A program made the translations under genes and the position numbers. Positions 1 to 12,849 of a DNA stretch of 64,000 nucleotides are shown one piece after another; within the stretch, counting starts at the first letter, position 1, and each line of letters begins with the position of its first letter. The notes under the pieces are model-generated. The model worked only from the letters and a program-made list of their open reading frames with translations, was not told where the DNA came from and did not search any database. Source of the DNA: Primula veris. Taxonomy: Eukaryota; Streptophyta; Magnoliopsida; Ericales; Primulaceae. The stretch spans positions 20,451,211 to 20,515,210 of the forward strand of contig OY821741.1 of NCBI GenBank assembly GCA_963682055.1. Direction: 5' to 3'.

Positions 1-1049
1 GATTTGGTATTAGGCGTGGGAAGCTCTTTTACTTGGATTTGTCGCCTAAGAGTTCTGTGAAGCTAGTTCAAGCCTTGAAAGTAGATGGTTCTAAGGAGGA
101 GAACAATAAATCATAAATATGGTTGTGTCATCGACGATTGGGGCATGCTTCTTTTAGTTATCTTAAAAAAAAATTCCTAGTTTATTTTAGAATTTTGAGG
201 TTTCTAATTTCAGATGTGATGTTTGTGAAATGGCAAATAGCCATCGTGTTTCGTTTCCGTTATAATTGAATAAAAGTCAACTGCCTTTTATGATTATACA
301 CTCGGATGTTTGGGGACCGTCTAAAATTACAAATTTAAATGGATCACGCTGGTTCGTTATTTTTATTGATGATTGTACATGGATGACCTGGTTATGCTTG
401 ATGAAGTCAAAAAGTGAAGTAAACCTGTTATTTCAAAAATTTCATAAAATGATTAAAACTCAATACAATACAGAGATTAAAATAACCAAACTTCGACATT
501 ATTTGGAAACACATGGAATGGTTTATCAAACTAATTTCTCCAATACACCTGAACAAAATGGGGTTGTTGAGCGGAAAAATCAACATTAATTGGAGGTTGT
601 TCATGCTTTACTTGCATATGTTGTTGACTTATTAGGGAGAAGCACTTAACTCTACAACATGTTTAATCAATCGAGTTCCCTCTAGGTCTATCAATTTCCA
701 GACAACATTTCAAGCTTTGAGTGATGTAGTTGTAGCACCAACTGTCCCGAATTTCCATCCATGTTTGGTTGCGTAGCATATGTGCATCTCCATAAAAATT
801 AGCGAACCAAGCTGTCACCTGGAGCACTACGGTGTGTTTTTCTTGGTTATGTCACACATCAAAAAGGGTACGGATGCTATCACCCCCCAATCCGTCCAAT
901 AATTATTACAATGGATGTTGTTTTTCATGACGATAATATGTATTTTTTGTTTTTAATTCTGAAACTCATGAGGAGCATCAAAAGGAAATTATACTTTAAA
1001 TTATGAATTTCTAGAAACAATTCATCAGAATTCTGAGGGAGGCGGTTAT
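1..1049 (+). pseudogene. Host Ty1/copia pol remnant, copy 1: GAG-pre-integrase and integrase part
   Basis: The window opens inside the polyprotein of a Ty1/copia retrotransposon. Frame pieces give the end of the protease/GAG-pre-integrase region (1-115), a zinc-binding H-H-C-C segment (about 118-235, with LGHASFSYL and CDVCEMA) and the integrase core (266-589), with HSDVWGPS, a second catalytic region now reading KLRHYLETHG, and NTPEQNGVVERKNQ around the catalytic Glu. Stops follow NNKS, interrupt the zinc-binding segment and end the core at 589. The same stops occur in the second copy (50815-51865), so the element was dead before it was duplicated. The 3' part resumes at 2083 after a solo LTR insertion. 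No function is expected. Confidence 0.9.
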
Positions 1050-2077
1050 TGTTGGTTTTGGTACTATTTTGAAAACAATAATTGAAATGACAATAAATTA
1101 AAATACAAGAACGCAATGGAAATAACAATTTATTCTCACAATTGGAATATAAATTACAATTCCTGACTCGTACAGAATTTAAATTACACAAATTAAATTT
1201 CAGACAGATTTAATATAAATTATTAAACTGCTGGACTGTATTGTAATTGTTTGAGACTGTCCGACAGAATAGTATAATTACTAATTGCTGGACTGTTTAA
1301 CAATTAAAGAAAACTGCCATAACAGAATAGTATAATTACTAAACTGCTGGACTGTTTCTGTAAATAAAAGAAATTACAGAACTGAATTATAAAATTACAG
1401 AATCTAAATTACAGAATAGGAAAAGACTGAAAAGTAAATACAGAAAAGTAAACATTACTGAAATGAAAATACAGAAAGGTAAACAGTACAGAAAAGAAAT
1501 TGACAGAATGAAAAGGACTAAAAAATAAATAACAGAAATATAAAAGAAGAGGCAACTGCTGAGCAGTTTCTCTTAAACAATATTTCCCGAACCACCTTTA
1601 AAAGTTTCTGGTTTCGGGACTTTGTTCCCAATGTACAACTTCTGTCTCAGAGTGGCTCGTATGCCCGCGCCCGCGACCCGAGACCAGCGACACGAGCGAG
1701 CGCGCGTGTGTGGTACACACTAATAATATTAGGTGTATGTGGACATGTTAGTTTAACAACTACATGAGTTGGTATTCTATATACATTGTAAAATTGACCC
1801 TCAATCTTCCAATATGGGATTATTCTAAATGGTTTTTCCATTACCATTTCGTTTTTCCAGAATTAACCTTTCGAGAGCCCAACTTTGAAAGCCGATTTGT
1901 ATTCACACCCATTCTCCGAATAGGTCATGCGATATACCGTTACGAAGCTCGTCACACGGGCTACTCAAACACGTTGCGTACAGTATAAACAACTCAACGC
2001 TGTCACATGAAATAATGACTCGAAGTTGGTCCAGTGACCATTCGGAAACACCCATGTTTATACACGTTTTTCCAACA
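1050..2077 (-). mobile_element. Solo LTR of copia family X inserted in the host copia
   Basis: The segment reads TGTTGG...CCAACA and matches, end to end, the LTRs at 51866-53261 and 57623-59065. No internal region accompanies it. The flanking pentamers are gttat (1045-1049) and gtttt (2078-2082), a target-site duplication with one mismatch. It is 1028 bp, against about 1396 and 1443 bp for the other LTRs. About 390 bp are missing near 1658, between the GGCTCG and CCCGCG blocks, including the CCCAAG hexanucleotide tract. Orientation is taken from the complete elements further right. The usual origin of a solo LTR is recombination between the two LTRs of one element. Confidence 0.9.
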
Positions 2078-2082
2078 GTTTT

Positions 2083-3959
2083 ATTGGGGGTCAAGATAAT
2101 CCAATAGAGAATAACATAGATCAAACTGATATAACTCCAGAGTTTAATGAAATATTGGATAATAATGATAATCATGAAGCTGAACAGATTACTATGGAAA
2201 TTGCAAATAAAGAACGGGCATCTCCGACACACAACTAATACCAAACCAATCACCTGCTTCAGATGTTCACGATTTAGTGTTGGAACCGTCTAAGAGGCAG
2301 TTACCTTAGCACGACACGAGAGGTATTTCTAAGTCCACATATGAACTTGAACTGACTAGTAAAGCCAAATATCCTATGAGTAATTATGTTTCTAACCATC
2401 GCTTGTCAGGATCAAATATGTCATTTGTGAGTCAATTATCTGTTGTATCTATTCCTAAAAATATGCAGGAGGCCTTAAATGATCGGAGATGGAAAGAAGG
2501 TATGAATGAGAAGATAAACTCCTTGTAGAAAAATGAAACATGGGAACTCGTTGAACTTCCACCTGGTAAATAACCAGTTGTATGTCGATGGATTTACACC
2601 GTGGAATACAAAGATGATGGAGAAATTGAACATTTTAAAGCAAGCCTGGTAGCGAAAGGATACTCTCAAACCTATAGAATTGACTACACCGAAACGGTTG
2701 CACCAGTAGCAAAAATTAACACAGTCCGAGTTTTGTTATCTTTAGCTGCAAACTTGGACTGGCCATTACATCAATTGGATGTGAAGAATGCGTTTCTACA
2801 TGGAGAATTGACTGAATACGTCTATATAGATCTCCCTCCTATATTAGAACCTCCAACTAATCGAAAAGTATGAAGGCTTAAAAAGTCATTATATGGCTTG
2901 AAACAATCCCCAAGAGCGTGGTTTGGACGATTTACTAAATCTATAATAGCCTTTGGATACCATCAAAGGAATGCAGACCACACTTTATCTCTTAAGAAAC
3001 ATCAAAATAAGATTAATGCACTCATTATTTATGTTGACGATATGTTGGTCACATGAAATGATGATGGAGAGAGAAAAGCTCTGCAAAATTACTTGTCCAA
3101 AGTATTTGAAATGAAAGACATGGGAAATTTGAAATACTTTCTTGGGATCGAAGTGTCTCGTTCTACTAAAGGTATTTTCCTATCTCAAAAAAAATATACA
3201 TTAGATCTATTGCGAGAAACTAGCATGTCGGATTGTCATCTGGCGGAAACACCCGTATAAGAAGGTTTAAAGTTATGTGTAGAGTCTAACCAAGTACTGA
3301 CCAATAAGGAAAGATATCAAAGGCTTGTAAGAAAATTGATGTAATTAGCGCACACTTGGCCAGACTTGGCATACGCATTGAGTATTGTTAGCCAGTTTAT
3401 GGATAATCTTGGCAAGAAACACATGGATGCAGGTACTCGAATTCTGAGGTACCTTACCTTCTCCGGGAAAAGGAATTTTGTTTATGAAAAATGTAAGTCA
3501 TCAAAACATAGATGCATATACTAATGCCGATTGGGCTGTGGAGCTATAGATGATAGACGATCAACGCCTGGTTACTTTACCTTTGTGGGCGGTAACCTTG
3601 TTATGTGGAAAAGAAAGAAGCAAAACGTTGTTGCTCGTTCAAGTGCAAATGCTGAGTTCAGAGGTCTGGCCATTGGATTATACGAAATATTGTGGCTGCG
3701 ACTTCTATTAATGACTTGGGTTATGAACCTCGATAACCAATTCAACTATATTGTGACAGTAAGGCAACATGTGATATCATCCGTAATCCAGTTCAACATG
3801 ATTGAACAGAGCATGTAGAGATCGGCAGATTTTTCATTAAGGAGAAGTTGGATGAAAAATTTCTGGAGTTGCCTAAGATACGATCTTAGGACCAGTTGGC
3901 TGACATGTTCCAAGAAAAGTTGGGTATGTATGACATCTACGCCCCAACTTTAGGAAGAG
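2083..3959 (+). pseudogene. Host Ty1/copia pol remnant, copy 1: reverse transcriptase and RNase H part
   Basis: This continues the element broken by the solo LTR. After a degenerate linker, the RT domain begins near 2470 (WKEGMNEK, then ETWELVELPPG). It runs through [12 protein letters not shown] (about 2777), KSLYGLKQSPRAWF (2884) and the catalytic YVDDML (about 3031). The RNase H region follows: RYLTFSGK, DDRRSTPGYFTFVGGNLVMW (3547) and NVVARSSANAEF. There are at least six in-frame stops, among them after GELTEYV...NRKV at 2873, directly after YVDDMLVT and inside ETPV. The same RNase H stretch occurs on the - strand at 26837-27343 with fewer stops. It cannot encode a working enzyme. Confidence 0.9.
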
Positions 3960-4142
3960 TGTTGAGATTATATCCCTACTAATCCGGGGATTGTACACTT
4001 AAATGTTTCTATATATGTTTTCTCTAATTAGGAACACAATATTTACATATTTCATTTGCTATTCTAGCTTGTATAGTATTCTATAAGTTGTATCATCATC
4101 ATTCATTGGAATATATGAAAAATACAATTTTGTAAACCTACA
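3960..4142 (+). mobile_element. 3' LTR of the host copia, copy 1
   Basis: A 183-bp sequence starting TGTTGAGATTATAT and ending GTAAACCTACA. It matches the 5' LTR at 49339-49519, which is followed directly by a primer-binding site, and the inverted LTR at 26355-26536. It lies just after the end of RNase H. The short LTR marks the host copia as a different family from X, whose LTRs are 1.4 kb. Confidence 0.9.
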
Positions 4143-4521
4143 ATTTTTTACTAATATACTATTTCCTTCCAATTCTAGGATATTGTAATTTCCCTCAATA
4201 ATGTAGGCTCTACTCTTATCAGCGTTTTATATTCTTTTCTATTTTGTTAATTTGAAAGTGTAATAATATGTCGGGATTCCTTTCATGCTTGAAAAAAGTT
4301 TAAAATTAGTTTATCTTCTTTCGTTTGATTTCTGCTTATTTCTTGAGGCAGATTTTTATATCGATCTTAATCGGTTGATATATATTCCTTCATATCGAAA
4401 ACTTTTTAATTTTCTTTTACCCGTGATTCGGTCATTTTTAATGATATATTCATACTTCATCTTGATAAATTCATAGTAAATGTTATTTATGTGAATGGTT
4501 TATTTCTTTGCGGACAAATCT
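4143..4521. repeat. Genomic flank of the host copia, inverted copy of about 26060-26354
   Basis: Non-coding AT-rich DNA that matches, in reverse complement, the flank beside the - strand copia LTR at 26355-26536. The copia and its insertion site were therefore duplicated together in opposite orientation. Homology stops at about 4520, exactly where the giant inverted repeat begins. Confidence 0.8.
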
Positions 4522-6249
4522 TATAGAGGTTTTACTGTAGATTTATGTTGCTAAAAAAATCTTAAAATGGGATGTGGGTTATGTTCCTAGATTTTCGTCT
4601 TTTTTCTCCTTATGTGTTTGTGATATCAAAAACATGAATTGCATCATTAGATATTCCCTTTTACATGGTGCAATCGGTGAATACTATAAATACTGAAAAA
4701 TAAATTGAATCGTGATTTTTTATGTGCGATAATCAGATTACGTGCCTTCATAAGGAAAACGGAAAAATCCATTTATAATCAATTATAGTGAAAGAAAATT
4801 CTGAAATCTGATAGCTTCTCAGTATTTCATTGTATTCTATTACAAAAAAAAAGTCTCTCATTATCTACGCTCTATTCACCCTCAGATTCAGAACAATCTA
4901 CAAGGAAAACTTTTGAACTCTCCAAATTTAATTTTTTTTAACTATTTTTCATTTGCTCGAACATCTTGTTTGTTTAATGGACAACCTCAAAAATGACCTA
5001 TTGGCGATCGTCCTTCAACATCTCAATGACAACAAATATCATGAGACCCAACGATCGTGAGTGTCTCTATTTTTTTTATTGTGTATATAAATATGTTTGC
5101 ATGCATACACATCTTTCTAGCAATTAATGATATGTTATTCTTAGTACTTGTCAATTTTCAAGTGGATTGCTTTTCAAAAAGGATTTGCAAAGTAAAAAAA
5201 TTAAAAAACTTAAACATTGAAGCACTTTTTAATCATTATCAAAACGATAGATGTCCCCGAACGAGTATTGGAAAATAAGAAATCTCTTATTTTGCGTTAT
5301 TTTGAGCCAATATGATGAATCATGATATTTTTGAGAATATATTATTTAATCTAAAATCACTTTTTAAAAAGTTGTTTAAAAAATCTAATGAGAATCCAGA
5401 ATTTTGTTTTCAAAATTTTTGTAGTCTTTTAGCCAAAAAACAAGTATAAAAGCTAAATAATATAACTTTCCAAACACTCTATGATTTTTACATCCAAATT
5501 TTAGAAATCAGGGAAAAAATGTGTTACCAAACGGAGTTGGATTATGCCCAATCATAAGCGAAATCGTTTTATCACGGATTAAATAATTTGGATTAAAACC
5601 AAATTTCTCATACTACTAATCCAAATTAATTAGATCAAATTTACACAAAAGTTATTTAGATTGGGCAATACCAATAATAACTTTTAATCGAATTCGTATT
5701 TAAATCAAGTTCGTCTTTATTTTTAGTTGTCATATATGTTCTTCAGATTCGTATACCGGAAAATACATTAGTTTTCTTTTTGACTTTGTTTTTGAAAAAT
5801 GCATTAGATAATGTAGTTCATTTTATTTGGAATGGTTTTCCCAAAAAGAAAATAGTACTACTGCATACAACTTTTTTTTTTGGGCTGCTCGAGTTACAGG
5901 TGGAAAGAAAAAGTTGTTAACGGTTTGGTATTGTAGTAAAATATGTACCAATTAAAAACAATTGGTTTGTTTTTGTTTGATTTTGTTTGGTTATGACTAA
6001 AATAATTGTCGTAACGGAACCAAACTAGACCAATCATAGTCGGTTTCGTTTGACCAGTTTGAACTCTAACAAAAAAAAAAACAAAATGAGAATTAACACT
6101 AACAGGTTAGTTTCGGCTTTCAATTTATAGATTTGTTTTTAATTTTGAGATAAAAAAAAAAACAAGTAAATTAACTATAAATTAACAAAATATTATATAT
6201 TGAATCATTAAATACAAATAACAATTAAATTAACATTTTATCTCAACTT

Positions 6250-6268
6250 ATATATATATATATATATA
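6250..6268. repeat. (TA)n microsatellite in intron 1 of the left arm
   Basis: A short pure TA run. The matching place in the right arm (about 11617-11672) holds a much longer TA tract. Confidence 0.85.
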
Positions 6269-6398
6269 ATAAATCGGTCGGTTTGAAAACCACTAAAATC
6301 GTAAAATTAACCGATTCAATCGATTCATTTGATTTATCATAAATATTGTACTCAGTGTGTGACTGTGTGTCTAATTGAACTGTTTATTAAAAAATTAT

Positions 6399-6727
6399 AG
6401 GCACGTTTGAGCTTAGTTGTTATCTTATTACTTGTTTAGTGACTTCTAACTTTTTTGTTTATCAATAAGTCAGTATTTCACTAATGTTGACTTACGAAAT
6501 ATTTGGAAATATACAAACATGTTTCTTTAAAAAAAAAATTATTTTTTATAATTTTTATGTGAAAAAGATAAGATAATCCGTAAATTTTTATCTTCTCTGA
6601 TTTTGAGCTTTTTTTAGCCTTTTTGACCAAAAGCTAGCTTATAAAAGCTAACAAACAAAACATTCATAGCTTCTATTAAGCAAAAAGCTAAAATGGCTGA
6701 GAAAAACAGTTGTTGCCAAACATGCAC
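6399..6727. repeat. Possible MITE inside intron 1 of the TOPLESS-like pseudogene (left arm)
   Basis: Edges read GGCACGTTTGAGC at the left and, inverted, GCATGTTTGGCAACAAC at the right. The sequence between is of the AGCTTTTTG / TTTGTTAGCTTTTATAAGC type common in small plant DNA elements. The same block lies in the right arm at about 10757-11155. The reading frames here are just the translated repeat. No clean target-site duplication was found, so this is tentative. Confidence 0.35.
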
Positions 6728-9700
6728 TATGTTAGATATAGTTTCATAGATATTTATTAGAATAAATTGGATAACTTTCCCGAAAATAGGGGGAATCACA
6801 CTGATCGATAGTAAAACTTTGAAGGCTTGCTTGTTTGGATGCATCTATTAAGAAAATAATCTGGCTTATTCAAGGACGAGAAAAAACCCGAGACCATTTG
6901 GGTCGAAACTTCTATCTTTAGGGGAAAGAAAACTAAAAAGTATGAACCTCCAAAGATTTATTCAAATTTAATTGAACTAACTGATTAGCCAAACTTAAAA
7001 GCTTGTCCAAAGAATAAAACTATCTGAATATATATTCCATTAATTGGGTTACTAGTTGTTGGATGGTACTTTTCTAATAACTAAACTATCTGAATCAACT
7101 GATTAGAATCAAATAAGTATTGCTCATATGTTTGGGTGAATTATATAGGCTTGAGCAAGAATTTGGAATCTTTTTAAATCTGAAGCAATTTGAAGAGAAA
7201 GTAATAGCTGGTGAATGGGAGGACCTTGAAAAATACCTCGGCTTTACCAAGATGGATGAAACTAGATTTCGATGAAAATTTTCTCGGAGTTAAGGACGCT
7301 AAAATATCTGGAAGCCCTTGATCGGTATTCTTTTTTATCCGTTTCGTTTTGTAGCTCTGTTTCGATCATATATAGTTATTTGACATTATTTGTCTCCTAC
7401 GTATGTTTATAGAAATGAGAGAGACAGAACTTTTGGTATATTAAGAGATGATCAGGAGGTGTTCTCTTTATATGACGATGACATGTATAAGGAGTTGTCC
7501 CATCTCATGAGCCTAGAGAATTTCAGGTAAAATAGTAAATAATATAATGTGTCTTTACCTAATTTGAGAGTGATGACAGTACACTGCTTAACGTAGTACC
7601 AGAGTAGGCCCATATTCTTGGTTCAAATCTCACCGCTACCTTACTAAAAAGATTGGTTGAAACTTTGTTGCCTATTCTTAATAAGTGATACCATGTGTTT
7701 CACTCTAATAATATATGCATTTAAGTAAAATGATAACACCTCACTTGATAATCAGTTTGACATTATTTAAGTGCTTGGAAGTCATTTTCCTTTCCCATAG
7801 TACTTTTTTATTTGATGGAAATATAACGAAGATTTATAATTCAAGATTCGGAAAAGAAAGATTGTCGGTATACACGGTAGAGACATGTATCCATGTGCAC
7901 GAGTATTTTTTAAAAAAAGTGTGCACTTTCTATAATGCTTTTGTTTTTTTCTGAGACTTTTATATAGTTATATTGTTAGTTTTAAGTCCAAATGGAGCTG
8001 CTTGCTATAAAAAGATATCCACTGCTATTAGATTTGGAGGCTAACAACTGAACTATATAATGCTTTGTTTCTTGATGTTTAATCATTTTAATAAATTTCA
8101 GAGAACATGGACCTCTACGAAACTATGGTGATGTGCAAACATCTCGGATTAAATTGTTTATTTCTCTCAATGGGATTATAGAGGCAAACCCCAGTTTTTA
8201 CTAAAATCTTGATTTCCCTTCTTTTGGTTCTGCAAGACTTATGAACATGCTCAATCAAAGTTGATTTTTTTTCCAAAGATAGTAAATTATGTTGGGACTA
8301 AGAAGGCGGACATTGTTTAGTTATGTATTTCTTGTTAATCGTTTTATATCTTAATCCACATACCTTTTCTTATCCATGCAGGGAAATAACAAATGTCTAG
8401 TTAAAAATAACAAAACATATTGCATAAAACACAACATTTTATTATTTCAACGATAAAATAATTGGCTTTTCTTCTACTCTATTATTTTAACTAATGTTGC
8501 TAAAGTGCTTTGACTTCCTTCATAAAAAAATATTTTCTCCATATTATCAAAACTCAAGCTGCTAAAGGAATGTTGTACTTGTTTAGCAATTCTCTATGAA
8601 CTTTGCAGCAAATTGGTGATGTCCCTCAACATAATCCTAGTGATGTTAATTTTTGCACATATCATCTGCCAACAGCGTTTTAATTTCTGGAAACCCCCTC
8701 CAGTTCTCACATAAGAGATGTTGCATGTTAGCACTGGATCGATACCAAGAGAGCATATTTATTAACCCAATAAAATGGCAACATAGCATAGTGAAGATGA
8801 TATGTGCAAAAATTAACATCACTAGAATTATGTTGAGGGACATCACCAATTTGCTGAAAAGTTCATAGAGAATTGCTAAACAAGTACAACATTCCTTTAG
8901 CAGCTTGAGTTTTGATAATATGGAGGAAATATTTTTTTATGAAGGAAGTCAAAGCACTTTAGCAACATTAGTTAAAATAATAGAGTAGAAGAAAACCCAA
9001 TGATTTTATTGTTGAAAGAAACATTTAAACTCGAAACACCAAAATGTTGTGTTTTATGCAATATGTTTCCTTATTTATTTAGGCATTTGTTATTTCCCTG
9101 TATGGATAAGAAAAGTTATGTGGATTAAGATATAAAACCATTAACAAGAAATACATAACTAAACAATATCTGCCTTCTTAGTCCCAAACTAGTTTACTAT
9201 CTTTGGAAAAAGAAAATCAACTTTGGTTGAGCATGTTCATAAGTCTTGCAGAACCAAAAGAAGGGAAATCAAGATTTTAGTGAAAACTGGGGTTTGCCTC
9301 TATAAGCCCCTTGAGAGAAATAAACAATTTAATCCGAGATGTTTGCGCATCACCATAGTTTCGTAGAGGTGCATGTTCTCTGAAATTTATTAAAATGATT
9401 AAACATCAAGAAACAAAACATTCTATAGTTCAATTGTTAGCCTCCAAATCTAATAGCAGTGCATATCTTTTTATAGCAAGCGGCTCCATTTGGACTTAAA
9501 ACTAACAATATAACTATATAAAAGTCTCAGGAAAAAACAAAAGCATTATAGAAAGCGCACAATTTAAAAAAAAAAACTCGTGCACATGGATTCATGATTC
9601 TACCGTGTATACCGACAATCTTTCTTTTCCGAATCTTGAATTATAAATCTTCGTTATATTTCTATCAAATAAAAAGGTACTATGGGAAAAGAAAATGACT

Positions 9701-11384
9701 TCCAAGCACTTAAATAATGCCAAACTTATTATCAAGTGATGTGTTATCATTTTACTTAAATGCATATATTATTATAGTCAAACACATGGTATCACTTATT
9801 AAGTTTAGGCAACAAAGTTTCAACCAATCTTTTTAGTAAGGTAGCGGTGAGATTTGAACCAAGAATATGTTCCTACTCTGGTACTACGTTAAGCAGTGTA
9901 CTGCTATCACTCTCAAATTAGGGAAAGGCGCATTATATTATTTAATATTTTACCTGAAATTCTCCAAGCTCATGAGATGGGACAACTCCTTATACATGCC
10001 ATCATCATATAAAGAGAACACCTCCTCATCACCTCTTAATATACCAAAAGCTCTGTCTCTCTCATTAATATAAACATACGTAGGAAACAAATAATGTCAA
10101 ATAACTATATATGATCGAAAGAGAGCTAAAACACGAAATAGATAAAAAAATAATACAGATCAAGGGCTTACAGATACTTTAGCGTCCTCAACTCCAGAAA
10201 ATTTTTAGAAAATCTATTTTCATCCATCTTGGTAAAGCCAAGGAGGTATTTTTCAAGGTCCTCCCATTCACCAGCTATTACATTCTCTTCAAAGTGCTTT
10301 AGATTTAAAAAGATTCCAGATTATTGCTCAAGCCTATATAATTCACCCAAACATATGAGAAATACTTATTTGATTCTAATCAGTTGGTTCAGATAGTTTA
10401 GTTATTAGAAAAGTACCAACCAACAACTAGTAACCCAATTAATGGAATCTTTATTCAGATAATTTTATTCTTAGGACAAGCTTTTAAGTTTGGCTAATCA
10501 GTTAGTTCAATTAAATTTCAATAAAGCTTTAGAGGTCCGTACTTTTTAGTTTTCTTTCCCCTAAAGATAGAAGTTTCAACCCAAATGGTATCGGGTTTTT
10601 TCTCATCCTTGAATAAGCCAGATTATTTTCTTAATAGATTCATCCAAACAAGCAAGCCCTAAAAGTTTTACAATCGATCAGTGTGATTCCCCCTATTTTT
10701 GGGAAAGTTATCCAATTTATTCTAATAAATATCTATGAAACTATATCTAACATAGTGCATGTTTGGCAACAACTGTTTTTCTCAGCCATTTTAACTTTTT
10801 GCTTAAACGAAGCTACGAATGTTTTGTTTGTTAGCTTTTATAAGCTTGTTTTTGGTCAAAAAGCCTAAAAAATGTCTAAAAGCAGAGAAGATAAAAATTT
10901 GCGGATTATCTTATCTTTTTCTCACAAAAATTATAAAAAAATATATATTTTTTTAAAGAAACATGTTTGTATATTTACAAATAATTCGTAAGTCAACATT
11001 AGTGAAATACTGACTTATTGATAAACAAAAAAGTTAGAAGTCACTAAACAAGTAATAAGATAAAAACTAAGCTGGTGCCAAACACCACAATGAGTATTGA
11101 GCAATTTTTCTTCTTTTTAGGAGCGTTTTGACCAATAAAACTAATCTCAAACGTGCCTATAATAATTTAATAAACAGTTCAATTAGACACACGGTCACAC
11201 ACTGAGTACAATATGGTGAAAAATTAAGACCTAAACATAAGAAAGATGATATATAATGGCTATATATATTTTTTGTAATGAATATATAATGGCCAAGCAG
11301 CATGCATACCATGCAAATATTTAGCCTTATCGTGGTTGACCCTATATATGTGTAGATACATATATATAATAGAATCATCGCCAT

Positions 11385-11437
11385 GGGTGGGAGGGAGGGA
11401 GGGAGGGAGGGAGGGAGAGAGAGAGAGAGGGAGAGTT
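11385..11437. repeat. (GGGA)n / (GA)n microsatellite, right arm only
   Basis: About seven GGGA units followed by GA repeats and another GGGA. It lies in a roughly 290-bp stretch (11215-11500) absent from the left arm. Runs of three G at 4-bp spacing could form a G-quadruplex on the + strand. Confidence 0.85.
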
Positions 11438-11616
11438 TTACTATCAGACCGTTCAACTCCCGGGGGGCAATTATGATTAAATTATTGGGTACATAAACAT
11501 AAACCAAACCAATTGAACCAATCAAAACCCATTTGGTTAGAAATTTGATAAATAAAAGGAATCGGTTAATTTTACGATTTTAGTGGTTTTCACACAGAAC
11601 AATTTTTTTTATATAT

Positions 11617-11618
11617 AA

Positions 11619-11668
<50 letters not shown>

Positions 11669-11672
11669 ATAT
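11617..11672. repeat. (TA)n microsatellite, right arm
   Basis: An interrupted TA/TATA tract of about 55 bp, the expanded counterpart of the 19-bp tract at 6250-6268. Confidence 0.85.
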
Positions 11673-12630
11673 AGGTTGAGATAAAATGTTAATTTAATTG
11701 TTATTTGTATTTATTGATTCAATATATAATATTTTGTTAATCTATAGTTAATTTACTTGTTTTTTTTATTTTGATCTTAAAATTAAAAACAAATATATAA
11801 ATTGAAAGCCGAAACTAACCTGTTAGTGGTATTCTCATTTTGTGTTTTTTTTTGTGGGAGTTCAAACTGGTCAAACGAAACCGACTATGATTGGTCTAGT
11901 TTGGTTCCATTACGACAATTATTTTAGTCATAACCTAACCAAATGAAAGAAAGACAAACCAATTGTTTTTAATTGGTACATATTTTACTACAATACAAAA
12001 CCGTTAACAACTTTTTCTTTCCACTTGTAATTCAAGCAACCCAAAAAAAAAGTTGTATGCAGTAGTACTATTTTCTTTTTGGGAAAACCATTCCAAATAA
12101 AATGAACTACATTATCTAATGCATTTTCCAAAAACAAAGTCAAAAAGAAAACTAATGTATTTTCCGGTATACGAATCTAAAGAACATATATGACAACTAA
12201 AAATAAAAACGAACTTGATTTAAATCCGAATTCGATTAAAGTTATTATTGGTATTACCTAGTCTAAATAACTTTTGTGTAAATTTGATCTAATTAATTTG
12301 GATTAGTAGTATGAGATATTTGGTTTTAATACAAATTGTTTAATCCATGCTAAAACGATTTTGCTTATGATTGGGCATAATCCAACTCCGTTTGGTAACA
12401 CATTTTTTGCGCGATTTCTAAAATTTTGATCTAAAACTCATAGTGTGTTTGGAAAGTTATATTATTTTGCTTTTATACATGTTTTTTGGCTAAAAGACTA
12501 CAAAAATTTTGAAAACAAAATTCTGGATTCTCATTAGATTTTTTAAAGAAATTTTTAAAAGGTGATTTTAGATTAAATAATATATTCTAAAAAATATCAT
12601 GATTCATCATATTAGCTCAAAATAACGCAA

Positions 12631-12849
12631 GAATTGCATACATCCTTGCAACTTTGGATATCTTGTTTAGTTGCACATTACTTTTGTATCCATGGAGAGT
12701 TTATTTACATCTCATATGATACGCATAATGTAATCATGTTAAGATGACAATTGGCAACCATTCCACATCAATAAGATATAAATCAAACGGGGTTGGCATC
12801 AAATGTCGGATTGGATGCGCCTTTATAAAACATCAAGAAGGGTCGTAAC
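12631..12849. repeat. Right-arm-specific insertion of about 220 bp
   Basis: The left arm reads directly from AAAATAACGCA into AAATAAGAGATTTC (inverted, about 5275-5300). In the right arm these are separated by about 220 bp that includes a GCATACATCC start and GATGCGCC near the end. No terminal repeats or coding potential were recognised. It may be an insertion, or a piece lost from the left arm. Confidence 0.6.

Larger units (their letters stand above)
4977..8267 (+). pseudogene. TOPLESS/TPR-like N-terminal pseudogene, left arm of the inverted repeat
   Basis: Four exon-like blocks match the N-terminal (LisH-CTLH-CRA) region of plant TOPLESS-family transcriptional co-repressors, in order. Exon 1 4977-5056: LLAIVLQHLNDNKYHET, a LisH motif, then a GTGAGT donor. 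Exon 2 7149-7324: LEQEFGIFLNLKQFEEKV and GEWEDLEKYL. Exon 3 7413-7526: VFSLYDDDMYKELSHLMSLE, AG before and GTAAAA after. Exon 4 8102-8204: NYGDVQTSR and IEANPSF, then a TAA; similarity continues to MLNQS (about 8265). The start is the LisH-proximal ATG. Breaks: a one-base loss near 7272 shifts exon 2, and the TAA at 8202. The WD40 half of TOPLESS is absent. The TAA is shared with the right arm, so the fragment was probably dead before inversion. Family assignment is from remembered motifs, not a search. Confidence 0.8.

Noticed and set aside
6614..6844. Paired frames of 76 and 61 residues in the two arms (also 10683-10868).
   Set aside because: They are the translated small intronic repeat, on the strand opposite to the TOPLESS-like exons.
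11157..11525. 122-residue - strand frame.
   Set aside because: It runs through the GGGA repeat (PPSLPPSLPP) and a private insertion of the right arm. Not a gene.
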